Shown: positions 35,081-44,016, counted from the first letter of the stretch. The stretch is DNA of 64,000 nucleotides from CATOSP01 sp965205385 (GCA_965205385.1 CBDBGS010000008.1:1364001-1428000), one strand, 5' to 3'. A program made the numbers and translations. Notes: generated by a model from the sequence alone, not told the origin.

Positions 35081-36376
35081 TCAGAATCCTGGTGTTGACC
35101 TGGAAGCCTTCCATCGGACCAGGAAGGCAGCCAGGAAAATCAGCGCCAGCCCAGCCGCGGCCCATTCCAGGATACGCCATGCCGGGTTGGTCCGAGTACC
35201 TTCCCGCGATGTTGCGCCCTGCACCTGTGTATCACGCTCTTGTGAATGGTCGAGAGTCTGATCGAGTTCCGCCCTTGGAGTTGGCGCGGGGGCTTGGGTG
35301 GGGACGGGCGTAGGCCGCGTAGCAGTTAGGGTGTGCTCCGGAGTGGGAGGCGGGTTCGTCGGAGTAGGCGATATAGTGTTTGTGGGCGTCGGTAGGACAG
35401 GTGTCCAGGTTGGCTTCGGGACAACAGTGGTTTGGCGGGCCTCCGCGGTCGCACCCACTGGCTCCCGGCTCTGGCCCCTCGTTTGTTTGACCTCCTTGGC
35501 GACCGTAATTTCGTCACCCCCATGAGCTTCGGGCCGGGATGACACGACAGTAGGCGTGGGTTCAGGCACGGCCATCGCCGCTGGCTGAGGTGTATAGGGT
35601 GCGGCCATCGCCTCGGCTGCCATGGCGGGAGATTTGGCTTGGGCCGCCTGAGGGGCGGCGGTTGGGCTGAGTGCGGTGGCGGATTCCCTTACGATTTCGC
35701 GCTCCAGCACGGGCTGGGGGGGTGGAGTCTGGGTAGAATCGGCTGAAGTTAAAGGCGCGGCCTCCGGTTGGTCCGCTGTAACCGCCGCTCCTTCTCCTCC
35801 TTCTCCTCCTTCTCCGACCAACAAACCGGAAGCACCTCCAGTTGGAATAGGCTGGACGTCCGACTGTCCGGGGGCGATGGTGGCGGGAGGCGCCATGCCT
35901 GCGGCGGTCGCCGCGCTTTCCTCCTCGGCGGTCACAACGAGCTCACGGACACCTTGGAAAGACTCCTCTACTGCCGCCGATTCAACTGAGGTCTGTTCCA
36001 CCCGCGCATGTCCCGGAGACAGCAAGCCGGTCACGTCCGCCGAGACCAACACGGCCAGCACCAGGGCCGCCATTGCCGCCGCACCGGCGTAGACCCATTG
36101 GGGAATCAGGGAAACCGGCGACCGGTGTCCGGGCGCCCGCTCCGTCCGCACCTGCGGCGGCGCGTCAAGCACGAAACTCCGCCTGGGTACGGGGTCCTCC
36201 ACTGAACGCAAAATCCCAACCGTCGACCGCAGGCTACCGAGTTCCTCCTGGCACTCGGCACATTCCAGCACCCGCCGCTCCACCATGGCGGCGGCGGCGG
36301 CGGTCAGCCTGCCGTCCAAAAACTCGGACAGGGTTTCCGGTTTTATGTGGCTGTGGTTTCGCCTGAGAATCCGCAT
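35081..36376 (-). CDS. putative anti-sigma factor with Pro/Thr-rich extracytoplasmic region
   Basis: 431-residue membrane protein starting 7 bases after the ECF sigma gene, hence its likely regulator. N-terminus HIKPETLSEFLDGRLTAAAA followed by RRVLECAECQEELGSLR looks like a zinc-finger anti-sigma domain, with C-x2-C present (about residues 38-41) but Arg where the usual His of HxxxCxxC would be. A membrane helix lies near residues 92-115 (VYAGAAAMAALVLAVLVSA), then ~290 residues of Ala/Pro/Thr/Glu-rich low complexity, and a second helix at about 406-425 followed by Arg/Lys. The call rests on the neighbour as much as on sequence. Confidence 0.75.
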   Translation of the reverse strand: MRILRRNHSHIKPETLSEFLDGRLTAAAAAMVERRVLECAECQEELGSLRSTVGILRSVEDPVPRRSFVLDAPPQVRTERAPGHRSPVSLIPQWVYAGAAAMAALVLAVLVSADVTGLLSPGHARVEQTSVESAAVEESFQGVRELVVTAEEESAATAAGMAPPATIAPGQSDVQPIPTGGASGLLVGEGGEGGEGAAVTADQPEAAPLTSADSTQTPPPQPVLEREIVRESATALSPTAAPQAAQAKSPAMAAEAMAAPYTPQPAAMAVPEPTPTVVSSRPEAHGGDEITVAKEVKQTRGQSREPVGATAEARQTTVVPKPTWTPVLPTPTNTISPTPTNPPPTPEHTLTATRPTPVPTQAPAPTPRAELDQTLDHSQERDTQVQGATSREGTRTNPAWRILEWAAAGLALIFLAAFLVRWKASRSTPGF

Positions 36377-36383
36377 AATCCTA

Positions 36384-37013
36384 CTAGTCCTGACGGTAGC
36401 GGGAGGGCAAAAGTTCCCCGGTGGCGCGCAAATAGTCGCGCAGGCGGGCTCTGCCCCGGCTGAGCCGCGATTTCACCGTTCCCAGGGAACAGCCCATGAC
36501 TCCGGAGGCTTCCTCGTATGCCAGACCCTGGACGTCGATGAGTATCACGGCTAGCCGTTGGTCTTCGGGGAGGCTTCCGAGGCCAGACTTGATGGCGCGG
36601 TTTAGCTCCCGCCGTTGGGCGTAGTCTTCCGGGGACTCTTCAGGTGAGGGGAAATCAACCGCGGAGAGGCCGGAGTCGGGGTCGTTGGGGTCTGAGCGGA
36701 TGGGGTCCAGCGGCGCCGTGGGACGCACGCGTTGGGAACGCAGCATGTCACGGCAGGTGTTGGTTACGATTCGCATGGTCCAGGCCTGGAGGTTCTCACC
36801 CCGGAAATTGTGGAACGACCGATAACCCGACGTGAACGCCTCTTGGACGGCGTCCTCGGCGAGAGCCCAATCCCCTAGAATCCTTCGGGCCAGATTGTAG
36901 GCCGGGGTTTGAAACGCCTCAATAACGCAGTTGTAACAGTGGGGCGTACCCGACCGGTCCTGTAGAGGTAGTCTAGTGTGGTTGACGCACGGGCCATCTT
37001 GCGGGGGGCTCAC
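36384..37013 (-). CDS. ECF-type RNA polymerase sigma factor
   Basis: 209-residue sigma-70 family protein. Region 2: AYNLARRILGDWALAEDAVQEAFTSGYRSF (partial: DWALAEDAVQEAF) and RGENLQAWTMRIVTNTCRDMLRSQR; region 4: LPEDQRLAVILIDVQGLAYEEASG and MGCSLGTVKSRLSRGRARLRDYL (helix-turn-helix). The ~35-residue linker between them is typical. The first ~30 residues (with C9, C26, C29) are unlike the family, so translation may begin later. Followed by the probable anti-sigma gene. Confidence 0.9.
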   Translation of the reverse strand: MSPPQDGPCVNHTRLPLQDRSGTPHCYNCVIEAFQTPAYNLARRILGDWALAEDAVQEAFTSGYRSFHNFRGENLQAWTMRIVTNTCRDMLRSQRVRPTAPLDPIRSDPNDPDSGLSAVDFPSPEESPEDYAQRRELNRAIKSGLGSLPEDQRLAVILIDVQGLAYEEASGVMGCSLGTVKSRLSRGRARLRDYLRATGELLPSRYRQD

Positions 37014-37116
37014 GGTCCTCCACTATCCAAGGGAGGACTTCCGGCTCTTCCACAGCCATCGTAGATCCCTTTCCTGGGCGCTTCCCCTATTCCGGTTGAC
37101 ATAACAGGACGGCGGG

Positions 37117-38345
37117 TCAACCTTGGAAGGACATCGAGCCGTTGAGCAAGGCGCGGGCCATGACGAACTTATGGATTTCGGAGGTCCCGCCGCCTATGCG
37201 GGCGTGGCGGAGCAACAAGGTACCAGTGGGCGATCGGCATGTCCAGGGTTTCCCCCAACCCGCCGAACACCTGCATGATTTTGTCGATGCTGCGGCAACC
37301 CCATTCACCCGCAAAGTATTTGATCATCAACGCCTCTACGCGGACGTCATCACCGGCGTCGGCACGGGCCGCGGTCTCCCGGGTGAGGGCGCGGAGGTTC
37401 ATGTTGTCGATGTATACGTCGGTCCGCATCCATTGGATGGCCTGGCGGTCGGCGATTGGCCTCCCGTAAGTGACCCTTTGTTTGGCCCAGTCGATGGCCA
37501 TCTCCAACGCCCGGGTCAGGATGCCGATGGCCATGGAACCGCGGAGCAATCTATCATGATGTACGAGCCACTTTTGGCCCAGGGTAAACCCACCGCCCAC
37601 TTCTCCCAAGACCTGGGTCTGGGGTATGCGGACGTTGTCGAGGTGGACAAAACGCTGGTGCGCCCGGGTGGGCGTGACCCAAACTCGGATGGGCTCAAAG
37701 GTCATCCCAGGGGTTGGGTTGTCGAGGACAAACATGGTTATCCCGCCGCGCTGCATACGGCCGGGATCGGTGACCGCCTGGAGCAGGATGAAGTCCGAGG
37801 AGGAGGCCCCGGAGATAAACATCTTGGTCCCGTTGATTACCCAGTCGTCACCGTCTCTGACGGCCCGAGTCTGCATCATGCCTCCCGGATCGGACCCGGC
37901 CTCGGGCTCGGTCTGGCCGAAGGCGAAATTCAAGTCGCCCTGGATTGCGGGGTAGAGGTAGCGTTGCTCCTGTTCCGGGGTGCAAGCGCCAATCATCATC
38001 ATTGGCACGGGGGACGTGGGGAGTTGGAGATGCTCTTGTGGACTTCCTCGTCGAAAACGACGTGCCCCAATGCGCCCATGCATCCTCCGCCGTACTCCTC
38101 GGGCACAAAGGAAGTGTATATGCCGGTCTGTTTGGAGATGTTGTTCAACCTGTCCCAGTTATCCCTGGCCAGGCTGCCGACGACTCCCTGGACCGCTTCG
38201 GCGATCCCCCGGGTCCGCCGTCATCCCGCCCTTCCAGCGGCGGGTGGGTCAGGTACTCCTGCTCCAGGGGGACGCACTCGTCGCGGACGATCTGGCGGAT
38301 AGTGTTCTTCAGGGCTTCTAGCTCCGGGGGAAGGCCAGGGTGCAT
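37117..38345 (-). pseudogene. acyl-CoA dehydrogenase with three frame breaks
   Basis: Reading from ATG 38345 (MHPGLPPELEALKNTIRQIV...) the frame shifts near 38215, after which GIAEAVQGVVGSLARDNWDR and FVPEEYGGGCMGALGHVVFD are in a second frame. It shifts again near 38020 into QLPTSPVPMMMIGACTPEQ, FAFGQTEPEAGSDPGGMMQTR and DWVINGTKMFISGAS (FAD/substrate region), and again near 37218, where ARIGGGTSEIHKFVMARALL gives the usual C-terminus. All pieces together make a complete ~400-residue enzyme of the fatty acyl/other acyl-CoA oxidation family. Three one-base shifts in 1.2 kb suggest a dead gene; assembly error is less likely because neighbours are intact. Confidence 0.85.
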
Positions 38346-38555
38346 GGTAAATACTCCATAAGAGGTCAGGTTGGGCGGGAAATATTTTATAACGGCGGGA
38401 AAACGAATGCCAACGAAAGTGAGCGAACTGCCGGGGTAATCGCATGATGGCGGGCGCCAACGTGACTCCGGCGAATGCCTGTAAGGCCTGTGTGGAGAGT
38501 TCGCCAACTGCCGTGTCGGTTGATGGAGCCCTCGGATCCGGGCGATGGATTCCCG

Positions 38556-38688
38556 CGAAAGGAGACCTTTGCGTAACCTCCCGCGACTCCCGCGAAAGCG
38601 AGAATCCAGAGTGCGCCCAGATACGGAGGACGCCCTCACCCTAGCCCTCTCCCGGAGGGAGAGGGGATTATTCAAAGGTCTCCTTTCG
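38556..38688. repeat. 133-bp element with perfect 16-bp inverted ends
   Basis: cgaaaggagacctttg (38556-38571) and caaaggtctcctttcg (38673-38688) are exact reverse complements enclosing a palindrome; no coding capacity. MITE-like or REP-derived. Confidence 0.65.
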
Positions 38689-38852
38689 TGGTAATGACGA
38701 GGAGGCGGGAATGACGAGGAGGCGGGGAACCACGGAATGGTAGACGACGGAATGATAAACCACGGAATGATAGACGACGATTTATGCAATCGAAAGACCC
38801 TGGGCTTGCCGTCCTTAGATGCCCGCCAGATGTCCGCCGTGTGGGTTCGCCA

Positions 38853-38861
38853 TGATAGAAT
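38853..38861 (+). promoter_or_regulatory. possible extended -10 box for selA
   Basis: tgatagaat, 41 bases upstream of the selA ATG; strong ribosome site aggagggg at 38890-38897. Confidence 0.4.
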
Positions 38862-38902
38862 ATAGCCCGATTCCGGGCCTCCGCATTCCAGGAGGGGAGC
38901 AG

Positions 38903-40264
38903 ATGCAACTGCGGGATTTGCCCAGCGTGGACAGGGTGATGGCCAGCGACCGGGTGGCGGCACTGGTGGAAACCTACTCCCGCGATTGGGTGGTCGAAGT
39001 GGTAAGGGAGCAATTGGACCACGCCCGCCAAAGGGTGCGGCAAGGTGGGACTGCTCCCGCAACTGTCGATTTGGCAGATGACGTGTGCCGTCAGATCGCC
39101 GATATGAACCAAATATCCCCGCGCCGCGTCATCAACGCCACCGGGGTGGTGATCCATACCAACCTCGGACGCGCTCCGCTGAGCATGGACGCCATTGTAG
39201 CGATGACCCAGGCGTCGCAGGGTTACTCGGACCTAGAGTTGGATCTTGGTACGGGACGCAGAGGGTCTAGGCAAGCGCATCTCCAGTCGTTGCTGCGGCG
39301 TCTGACCGGGGCTGAGGCTGCGCTGGCGGTCAACAACAACGCATCCGCGGTGATGTTGGGGCTTTCCGCTCTGGCATCCGGGAAGGAAGTTATTGTCCCC
39401 CGAGGCGAAGCTGTGGAGATTGGCGGCGGCTTTCGAATTCCCGACGTGTTGGAGCAGAGCGGGGCGAGACTAGTCGACGTGGGCACAACCAACCGGACCT
39501 ACGCGCGGGACTACGAAAACGCGGTGACGGAGAACACTGGGGCCTTTCTGAAGGTCCACGCCAGCAACTTCAGGGTCGAAGGATTCACCGCCACGGTGGA
39601 ACCGGGAGAGCTTGTGGCGTTGGGTGATCGGCTGGGAGTCCCGGTGCTCCACGATGTGGGAAGCGGCGCGCTCCTGCCCACCGAACTCTATGGTTTGGCC
39701 CACGAACCGACTCCGCAGGAGAGCGTGGCCGCTGGAATGGGGTTGGTGTTCTTCTCCGGCGACAAATTGCTGGGCGGCCCCCAGGCCGGGATCGTGGTGG
39801 GGAAGGCAGACCTGGTGCAACGGCTGGAACGGCACCCCTTGGCGCGGGCGATGCGCATCGACAAGCTGAGCATGACCGCGCTTACGGCCACTCTGCTCCA
39901 TTACCTGCGGGGAGAGGCGGTGGAAAAGATTCCGGTCTGGCGCATGATTTCCGCCCCGGAGAACGCGTTAAGGGAGCGGGCCGAGCGGTGGCGTTCGGCG
40001 GTCCGCCGCGGCGAGGTCGTCCCCAGCCGGTCGGCTATCGGTGGCGGTAGTCTCCCGGGGGAAACCCTTCCTACTTGGGCTCTGGCTATCAGGCCAGACA
40101 AGGGTACGGGGGGCGTCGAGTCCCTAACCGCCCGTCTGCGGGAGGGAATTCCGCCAGTCATGACGCGTATCGAAGGGGACCGGGCGCTACTGGACCCGCG
40201 CACCGTTTTGCCCGAGGAAGAAGGGGGCCTGTTGCGGGTGCTTGGCGCAATATTGCCGGGATAG
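38903..40264 (+). CDS. selA: L-seryl-tRNA(Sec) selenium transferase
   Basis: Converts seryl-tRNA(Sec) to selenocysteinyl-tRNA(Sec) with selenophosphate. The 453-residue product begins MQLRDLPSVDRVM (from ATG 38903, behind a strong ribosome site; the frame open from 38819 is longer but unlike the family). Family landmarks: RVINATGVVIHTNLGRAPLS, YSDLELDLGTGRRGSR, NNNASAVMLGLSALA, and SGDKLLGGPQAGIVVGK with the PLP Lys (about residue 293). selB, selC and selD are not in the window. The presence of selA implies that some UGA codons in this genome encode selenocysteine. Confidence 0.93.
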   Translation: MQLRDLPSVDRVMASDRVAALVETYSRDWVVEVVREQLDHARQRVRQGGTAPATVDLADDVCRQIADMNQISPRRVINATGVVIHTNLGRAPLSMDAIVAMTQASQGYSDLELDLGTGRRGSRQAHLQSLLRRLTGAEAALAVNNNASAVMLGLSALASGKEVIVPRGEAVEIGGGFRIPDVLEQSGARLVDVGTTNRTYARDYENAVTENTGAFLKVHASNFRVEGFTATVEPGELVALGDRLGVPVLHDVGSGALLPTELYGLAHEPTPQESVAAGMGLVFFSGDKLLGGPQAGIVVGKADLVQRLERHPLARAMRIDKLSMTALTATLLHYLRGEAVEKIPVWRMISAPENALRERAERWRSAVRRGEVVPSRSAIGGGSLPGETLPTWALAIRPDKGTGGVESLTARLREGIPPVMTRIEGDRALLDPRTVLPEEEGGLLRVLGAILPG

Positions 40265-40344
40265 AGCCGCCAGCGATTTCTCACGGGGTGCTGTAGACAT
40301 TAACCACCGAGACCGGAACCTCAGAGACCAGGCGAGATAGAAAG

Positions 40345-41109
40345 ATGACCGACTACCTACTTGTGCACGGGGCGGGCCAGGGCTCATGGAGTTGGGGCCA
40401 AGTCTGGGGATACCTCACGGCCCCGGTCACTCACCCGCCTAGGCTATATTCTCCCCGTCCAGCGAACCGGGTCTACCCGATGGACCTGCCGGGCCACGGG
40501 GCTGACGCCGGCGGGGATACTGGCGACGTGCGGCTAGAGGAATGTGTCCACGCTATCACTCGGACGGTTGAACGCGAGGAGCTAACGGAGTTGGTCTTGG
40601 TCGCGCACGGGTTCTCGGCCAGCATGGTCATTCAGGCGGCGGAGCAACTGCCGCAGCCGCCGAAGAGGGTGGCGCTGATAGCGGGGATTATCCCGCCATT
40701 TGGACGGACGATGGCCAGTGTGATACCGGAACCGGTGAAGTCTGGGCTGCGGGTCAAGATGTTGATGAGCAGGCTCACCGGACGAGACCTGAAGCTATCG
40801 AAGTCGATGATCAACAACCTGCTGTGCAACGGGATGGACCCCATGGAAGTGGTCCACGTGGTGGGGCGTTTTGGGGCTCTGCCGACCCGCGTTCTGAATA
40901 CCAAGGTCTCACTGAGCCAACCGGAGCGGCCCTATCCGTTGACCTATGTGGTGCTTACCGGGGACAAGTTCCTACCGCCATCCGTGCAGCGGCAGATGGC
41001 CCAGCGGGTGCCCGGAGACAACGCCGAGGTGTCCGAAGTCGACTCATGCCACCAGGTGGTCCTTTACCGGCCCCGAGAGATCGCCGACTTGCTGCTGAAC
41101 TATGCTTGA
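40345..41109 (+). CDS. alpha/beta-fold hydrolase
   Basis: 254-residue cytosolic protein with alpha/beta-hydrolase features: oxyanion-hole motif LVHGAGQGSWSW (residues 6-17), the VYPMDLPGHGAD segment, a nucleophile elbow LVAHGFSAS where GxSxS replaces GxSxG (Ser about residue 92), and a late His in DSCHQVVLYRP. The pattern resembles the MhpC/salicylate-esterase-like (methyl-ester hydrolase) group. Substrate unknown. It is 80 bases after selA; whether they share a transcript is unclear. A bidirectional terminator follows. Confidence 0.85.
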   Translation: MTDYLLVHGAGQGSWSWGQVWGYLTAPVTHPPRLYSPRPANRVYPMDLPGHGADAGGDTGDVRLEECVHAITRTVEREELTELVLVAHGFSASMVIQAAEQLPQPPKRVALIAGIIPPFGRTMASVIPEPVKSGLRVKMLMSRLTGRDLKLSKSMINNLLCNGMDPMEVVHVVGRFGALPTRVLNTKVSLSQPERPYPLTYVVLTGDKFLPPSVQRQMAQRVPGDNAEVSEVDSCHQVVLYRPREIADLLLNYA

Positions 41110-41142
41110 AGCGGACCTGGGACCCATGGCCTACAAAGAGTT

Positions 41143-41168
41143 CGAGGGGCCTCATTTGAGGCCCCTCG
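41143..41168. terminator. bidirectional terminator between hydrolase and groEL
   Basis: Perfect 11-base arms cgaggggcctc (41143-41153) and gaggcccctcg (41158-41168) with a 4-base loop attt; T-rich sequence follows on the plus strand. Confidence 0.85.
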
Positions 41169-41222
41169 TCCTGTTTAACGGGTGTGGCTCATCCCGCGGG
41201 TGGTCGGGGTAGCGTCCGTTGG

Positions 41223-42836
41223 CTAGAATTCGTGGGTGTGGCCGGGGTGCATGTTCTCCGCGTGGCGGTCTTCGGAAATGAGGGACTGGGTGGTGAGGAT
41301 CATGCCCGCGACGCTGGCGGCGTTCTCTAGGGCAACGCGGGCCACCTTGGCGGGATCGATGATGCCCATGTCCATCATGTCGCCGTATGCGTCCCCCTTG
41401 GCGTCGTAGCCGTAACTAACAGACTCGCTGCGCCTTACCTGGTCCAAGACTACCGCGCCCTCGCGGCCGGAGTTGCCCGCTATGGTCCGTATGGGCTCCT
41501 GAAGGGCCGTGCGGAGGATGGTTTTGGCCACTTCCTCATCCCGTCCGAGTTGTAGCTCGTCAAGGACAGACAGGGCGCGGACGTAGGCGACACCGCCTCC
41601 GGGGACGATGCCTTCATCCACCGCAGCCCTGGTGGCGGAGAGTGCGTCTTCGACGCGGCTCTTCCGCTCCTTGAGTTCGGGCTCGGTGGCTCCGCCGACC
41701 TTGATGACGGCCACGCCGCCGGAGAGCTTGGCCATGCGTTCCTGGAGCTTCTCCTTGTCGTACTCAGAGGTAGTTTCCTCGGCCTGGACCTGAATCTGGT
41801 CGACGCGGGCCTTGATCATATTCGTGTCCCCGGCGCCTTCGACGATAGTGGTCTTGTCCTTGGTCGACTCCACGCGCCTGGCCCGTCCGAGGTCCTCGGT
41901 GGAAGCTAGTTCGAGCTTCCGCCCCTGCTCTTCGGAGATCACCTGTGCGCCGGTGAGGATGGCGATATCCTCCAGCATGGCCTTGCGGCGGTCGCCGAAT
42001 CCCGGGGCCTTAACTGCCACGCAGTTGACCGTGCCGCGCATCTTATTGACGACAAGCACGGCGAGGGCTTCGCTGTCCACGTCTTCGGCGATGATGACCA
42101 GGTTGCGCGACACCTGAAGGTTTCTCTCCAGGATGGGCACCAGGTCGGCGGCGGAGGATATCTTCTTGTCCGTGACAAGGATATAGGGGTTTTCGATAAC
42201 GGCTTCCATGCGCTCGGGGTTGGTGACGAAGTAGGGGCTGACGTAGCCGCGGTCGAAGTTCATACCGTCGACATACTCGGTCTCGGACTCGATGCCCTTG
42301 CTCTCCTCGACGGTGATGACGCCCTCCCTGCCGACGTGGTCCATGACCTCGGCAAGGGTTTCGCCAATCTCGGGGTCATTGGCGGAAATCCCGGCCACCT
42401 GGGCCATCTGGTCGCGGTTGTCAACAGGGGTAGACAGCTTGGCAAGCTCGGCCACGATGGCCCGGACGCTGCGGTCGATTCCTCTTTTGATGGCCATTGG
42501 GTCGGCCCCGGCGGCGACGTTTTTCATCCCTTCCCGGACCATGATCTGGGCAAGTATAGTCGCGGTGGTGGTGCCGTCACCGGCGATTTCGTTGGTCTTG
42601 CTGGCGGCTTCCTTGATCAACTGGGCGCCCATGTTCTCGAAAGACTCGTGAAGGTCCACTTCCTTGGCGATGGACACCCCGTCGTTGGTAACGATGGGAG
42701 CGCCCCACTTCCGCTCCAAGACCACGTTGTTACCCTTGGGCCCCAGGGTGACGCGGACGGCGTTGGCGACGATGTTGATTCCATGCATGAGTGCATGCCG
42801 GGCTTCCTCGTCGCGGACGATCTGTTTAGCAGGCAT
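41223..42836 (-). CDS. groEL: 60-kDa chaperonin GroEL
   Basis: ATP-driven folding chamber with GroES as lid. The 537-residue product from ATG 42836 (AAGGAGGT ribosome site) shows TLGPKGNNVVLERKWG, the nucleotide-binding AGDGTTTATILAQ (about 85-97), EVDLHESFENMGAQLIKEAASK, and VVEEGIVPGG-type DEGIVPGGGVAYVRAL near residue 410. The C-terminus ends ...SLISEDRHAENMHPGHTHEF, His-rich rather than the GGM repeat common in other bacteria. Second gene of the groES-groEL operon, 75 bases after groES. The frame open upstream to 42908 does not resemble GroEL. Confidence 0.96.
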   Translation of the reverse strand: MPAKQIVRDEEARHALMHGINIVANAVRVTLGPKGNNVVLERKWGAPIVTNDGVSIAKEVDLHESFENMGAQLIKEAASKTNEIAGDGTTTATILAQIMVREGMKNVAAGADPMAIKRGIDRSVRAIVAELAKLSTPVDNRDQMAQVAGISANDPEIGETLAEVMDHVGREGVITVEESKGIESETEYVDGMNFDRGYVSPYFVTNPERMEAVIENPYILVTDKKISSAADLVPILERNLQVSRNLVIIAEDVDSEALAVLVVNKMRGTVNCVAVKAPGFGDRRKAMLEDIAILTGAQVISEEQGRKLELASTEDLGRARRVESTKDKTTIVEGAGDTNMIKARVDQIQVQAEETTSEYDKEKLQERMAKLSGGVAVIKVGGATEPELKERKSRVEDALSATRAAVDEGIVPGGGVAYVRALSVLDELQLGRDEEVAKTILRTALQEPIRTIAGNSGREGAVVLDQVRRSESVSYGYDAKGDAYGDMMDMGIIDPAKVARVALENAASVAGMILTTQSLISEDRHAENMHPGHTHEF

Positions 42837-42911
42837 GGTGTCTCTACCTCCTTGTTGTTTAGTGCCCGGTGGTTCGTGGCTAGTGATCGACCACTGGCCA
42901 CTAACCACTCG

Positions 42912-43223
42912 TTAGGTTAGCTTTGCCAGGACGTCGTTTGCTCCCATGATAAGTAGCTCTTCGTCTTCCACTTGAAACTCGGTACCCGCGTACCTGGAAT
43001 AGATGATCTTGTCACTGATGGCAACTTCCATTTCGAGCCGCTTCCCGTTGTTCAGGACTCGCCCAGGGCCGGCGGCCACGACTTCTCCTTCTTGCTGGCG
43101 TTCCAATATCGTGTCGGGGAGGACGATGCCTCCGGTGCTCATCTCTTGTTGGGCCTTGGGGCGGACGACGATGCGGTCTCCCAAAGGCTTTAGCTGAGTC
43201 GCCGAACTTGCGCTGATGGTCAT
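42912..43223 (-). CDS. groES: 10-kDa co-chaperonin GroES
   Basis: 103 residues, lid of the GroEL cavity. Landmarks LKPLGDRIVVRPKAQQEMSTGGIVLPDT (partial: PLGDRIVVRPK) with the mobile loop at 27-37, QQEGEVVAAGPGRVL and YAGTEFQVEDEELLIM. ATG 43223 has ccggagg upstream; further N-terminal extension of the frame is not family-like. I see no CIRCE inverted repeat upstream; instead there are two direct 15-bp repeats about 100 bases upstream. Confidence 0.95.
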   Translation of the reverse strand: MTISASSATQLKPLGDRIVVRPKAQQEMSTGGIVLPDTILERQQEGEVVAAGPGRVLNNGKRLEMEVAISDKIIYSRYAGTEFQVEDEELLIMGANDVLAKLT

Positions 43224-43319
43224 GATTTCCTCCGGATATGTGGTTGCACGCCCAGAAGTGGGCGGGTCCGCAGGCCGAATAGCCACACGGCGCACAGTTG
43301 CGTGCGCTTGATGCGGGAC

Positions 43320-43353
43320 TTCGACCTAGACCGCTAATTTCGACCTAGACCGC
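43320..43353. promoter_or_regulatory. two direct repeats ttcgacctagaccgc upstream of groES
   Basis: Identical 15-mers at 43320-43334 and 43339-43353, start-to-start distance 19 bases, 97 bases before groES. The placement fits a tandem binding site for a heat-shock or other regulator, but no such regulator is known to me with this motif. Confidence 0.5.
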
Positions 43354-43482
43354 AAATAAGGATAAATGCACAGCATTTACGGGTCAAGGGATGGGCTAGG
43401 GGAGGAACGCAACCGAATTGGGGTTGGTCCAGCCGCTACTGATGCGAAGGCCGGGGTGCGGCGTTCGCGGACTGGAATGCCT

Positions 43483-43535
43483 GTTGACGGGACTGTCGGA
43501 TTCGGGCAATGGATTCCCGCGTTCGCGGGAACGGC
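43483..43535. repeat. dispersed intergenic repeat, copy at 43483
   Basis: gttgacgggactgtcgg followed by attcgggcaatggattc and cccgcgttcgcgggaacgg (hairpin). Related copies at 38518-38557 and 54535-54589, and a fragment at 27826-27849. Confidence 0.7.
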
Positions 43536-44001
43536 GCGGGCGCTGGGATGAAGGGGAGCTGTGGGACATTGGAGTTTTTCGTTTTCGGGTCAAAGTGAGA
43601 CATTTTGTGTCAGTCGTCCTCCTTGAGTGGTTGGATTATTGGCGGAGGCTGATGTCCGGGTGAAACACCGGTATTAGCCGGTATTAGTGAGAATACGGGG
43701 CTGTCATCCAGGTTGGGAAGGAGGTCGTGTCAGTTGATATTCAGGGATAATCTTGGCGTGGCACGATGCCGCATCGGCATTCGGAGGGATAGAAGCACGC
43801 GCTAGCAGCCCATCCGAGAAATACCGGCCCACAACGAAACGCGCCACATTGATGCTGGTGATGCCCTAATTAGTTCACATGCAGCCGATATAAATAAATA
43901 TTCGAGCTTGCTCCGACGATAGTCGGAGCAGCAATTTATTCTCGGACAGGTTGCTAGGCGTAGGCGGAAACCATCGCCGCCTCCGCTTGCCGCTGGCCCT
44001 G

Positions 44002-44010
44002 TGCTAGACT
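44002..44010 (+). promoter_or_regulatory. possible extended -10 box for the EndoQ-like gene
   Basis: tgctagact with 6 bases before the ATG at 44017; if used, transcription would begin at or next to the start codon (leaderless). No ribosome site is seen. Confidence 0.4.
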
Positions 44011-44016
44011 TCCGGC

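Larger units (their letters stand above)
38346..38902. other. repeat-rich intergenic region
   Basis: About 550 bases without a supported gene. Contents in order: a dispersed repeat (38518-38557, gatggattcccgcgaaag type), an element with 16-bp inverted ends (38556-38688), a g/c-rich palindrome ccctctccc-gga-gggagaggg (about 38645-38666), short tandem repeats at 38693-38790 (gaatgacgaggaggcgg twice; variants of ccacggaatgatagacgacg), and the selA promoter region. Confidence 0.6.
43354..44016. other. intergenic region between groES and the EndoQ-like gene
   Basis: About 660 bases with no supported gene. It holds a dispersed repeat (43483-43535), a duplicated gccggtatta near 43665, a strong hairpin tgctccgac-gata-gtcggagca (43909-43930) set within aataaat/atttatt, and an extended -10-like tgctagact at 44002-44010 only 7 bases before the ATG, which would give a nearly leaderless mRNA. 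Confidence 0.6.

Noticed and set aside
38145..39062. 305-residue minus-strand open frame covering the repeat region
   Set aside because: Only its end (after ATG 38345) is protein-like, being the start of the acyl-CoA dehydrogenase; the rest reads repeats.
43224..43400. CIRCE element before groES
   Set aside because: The TTAGCACTC-N9-GAGTGCTAA pattern is not present in either orientation.
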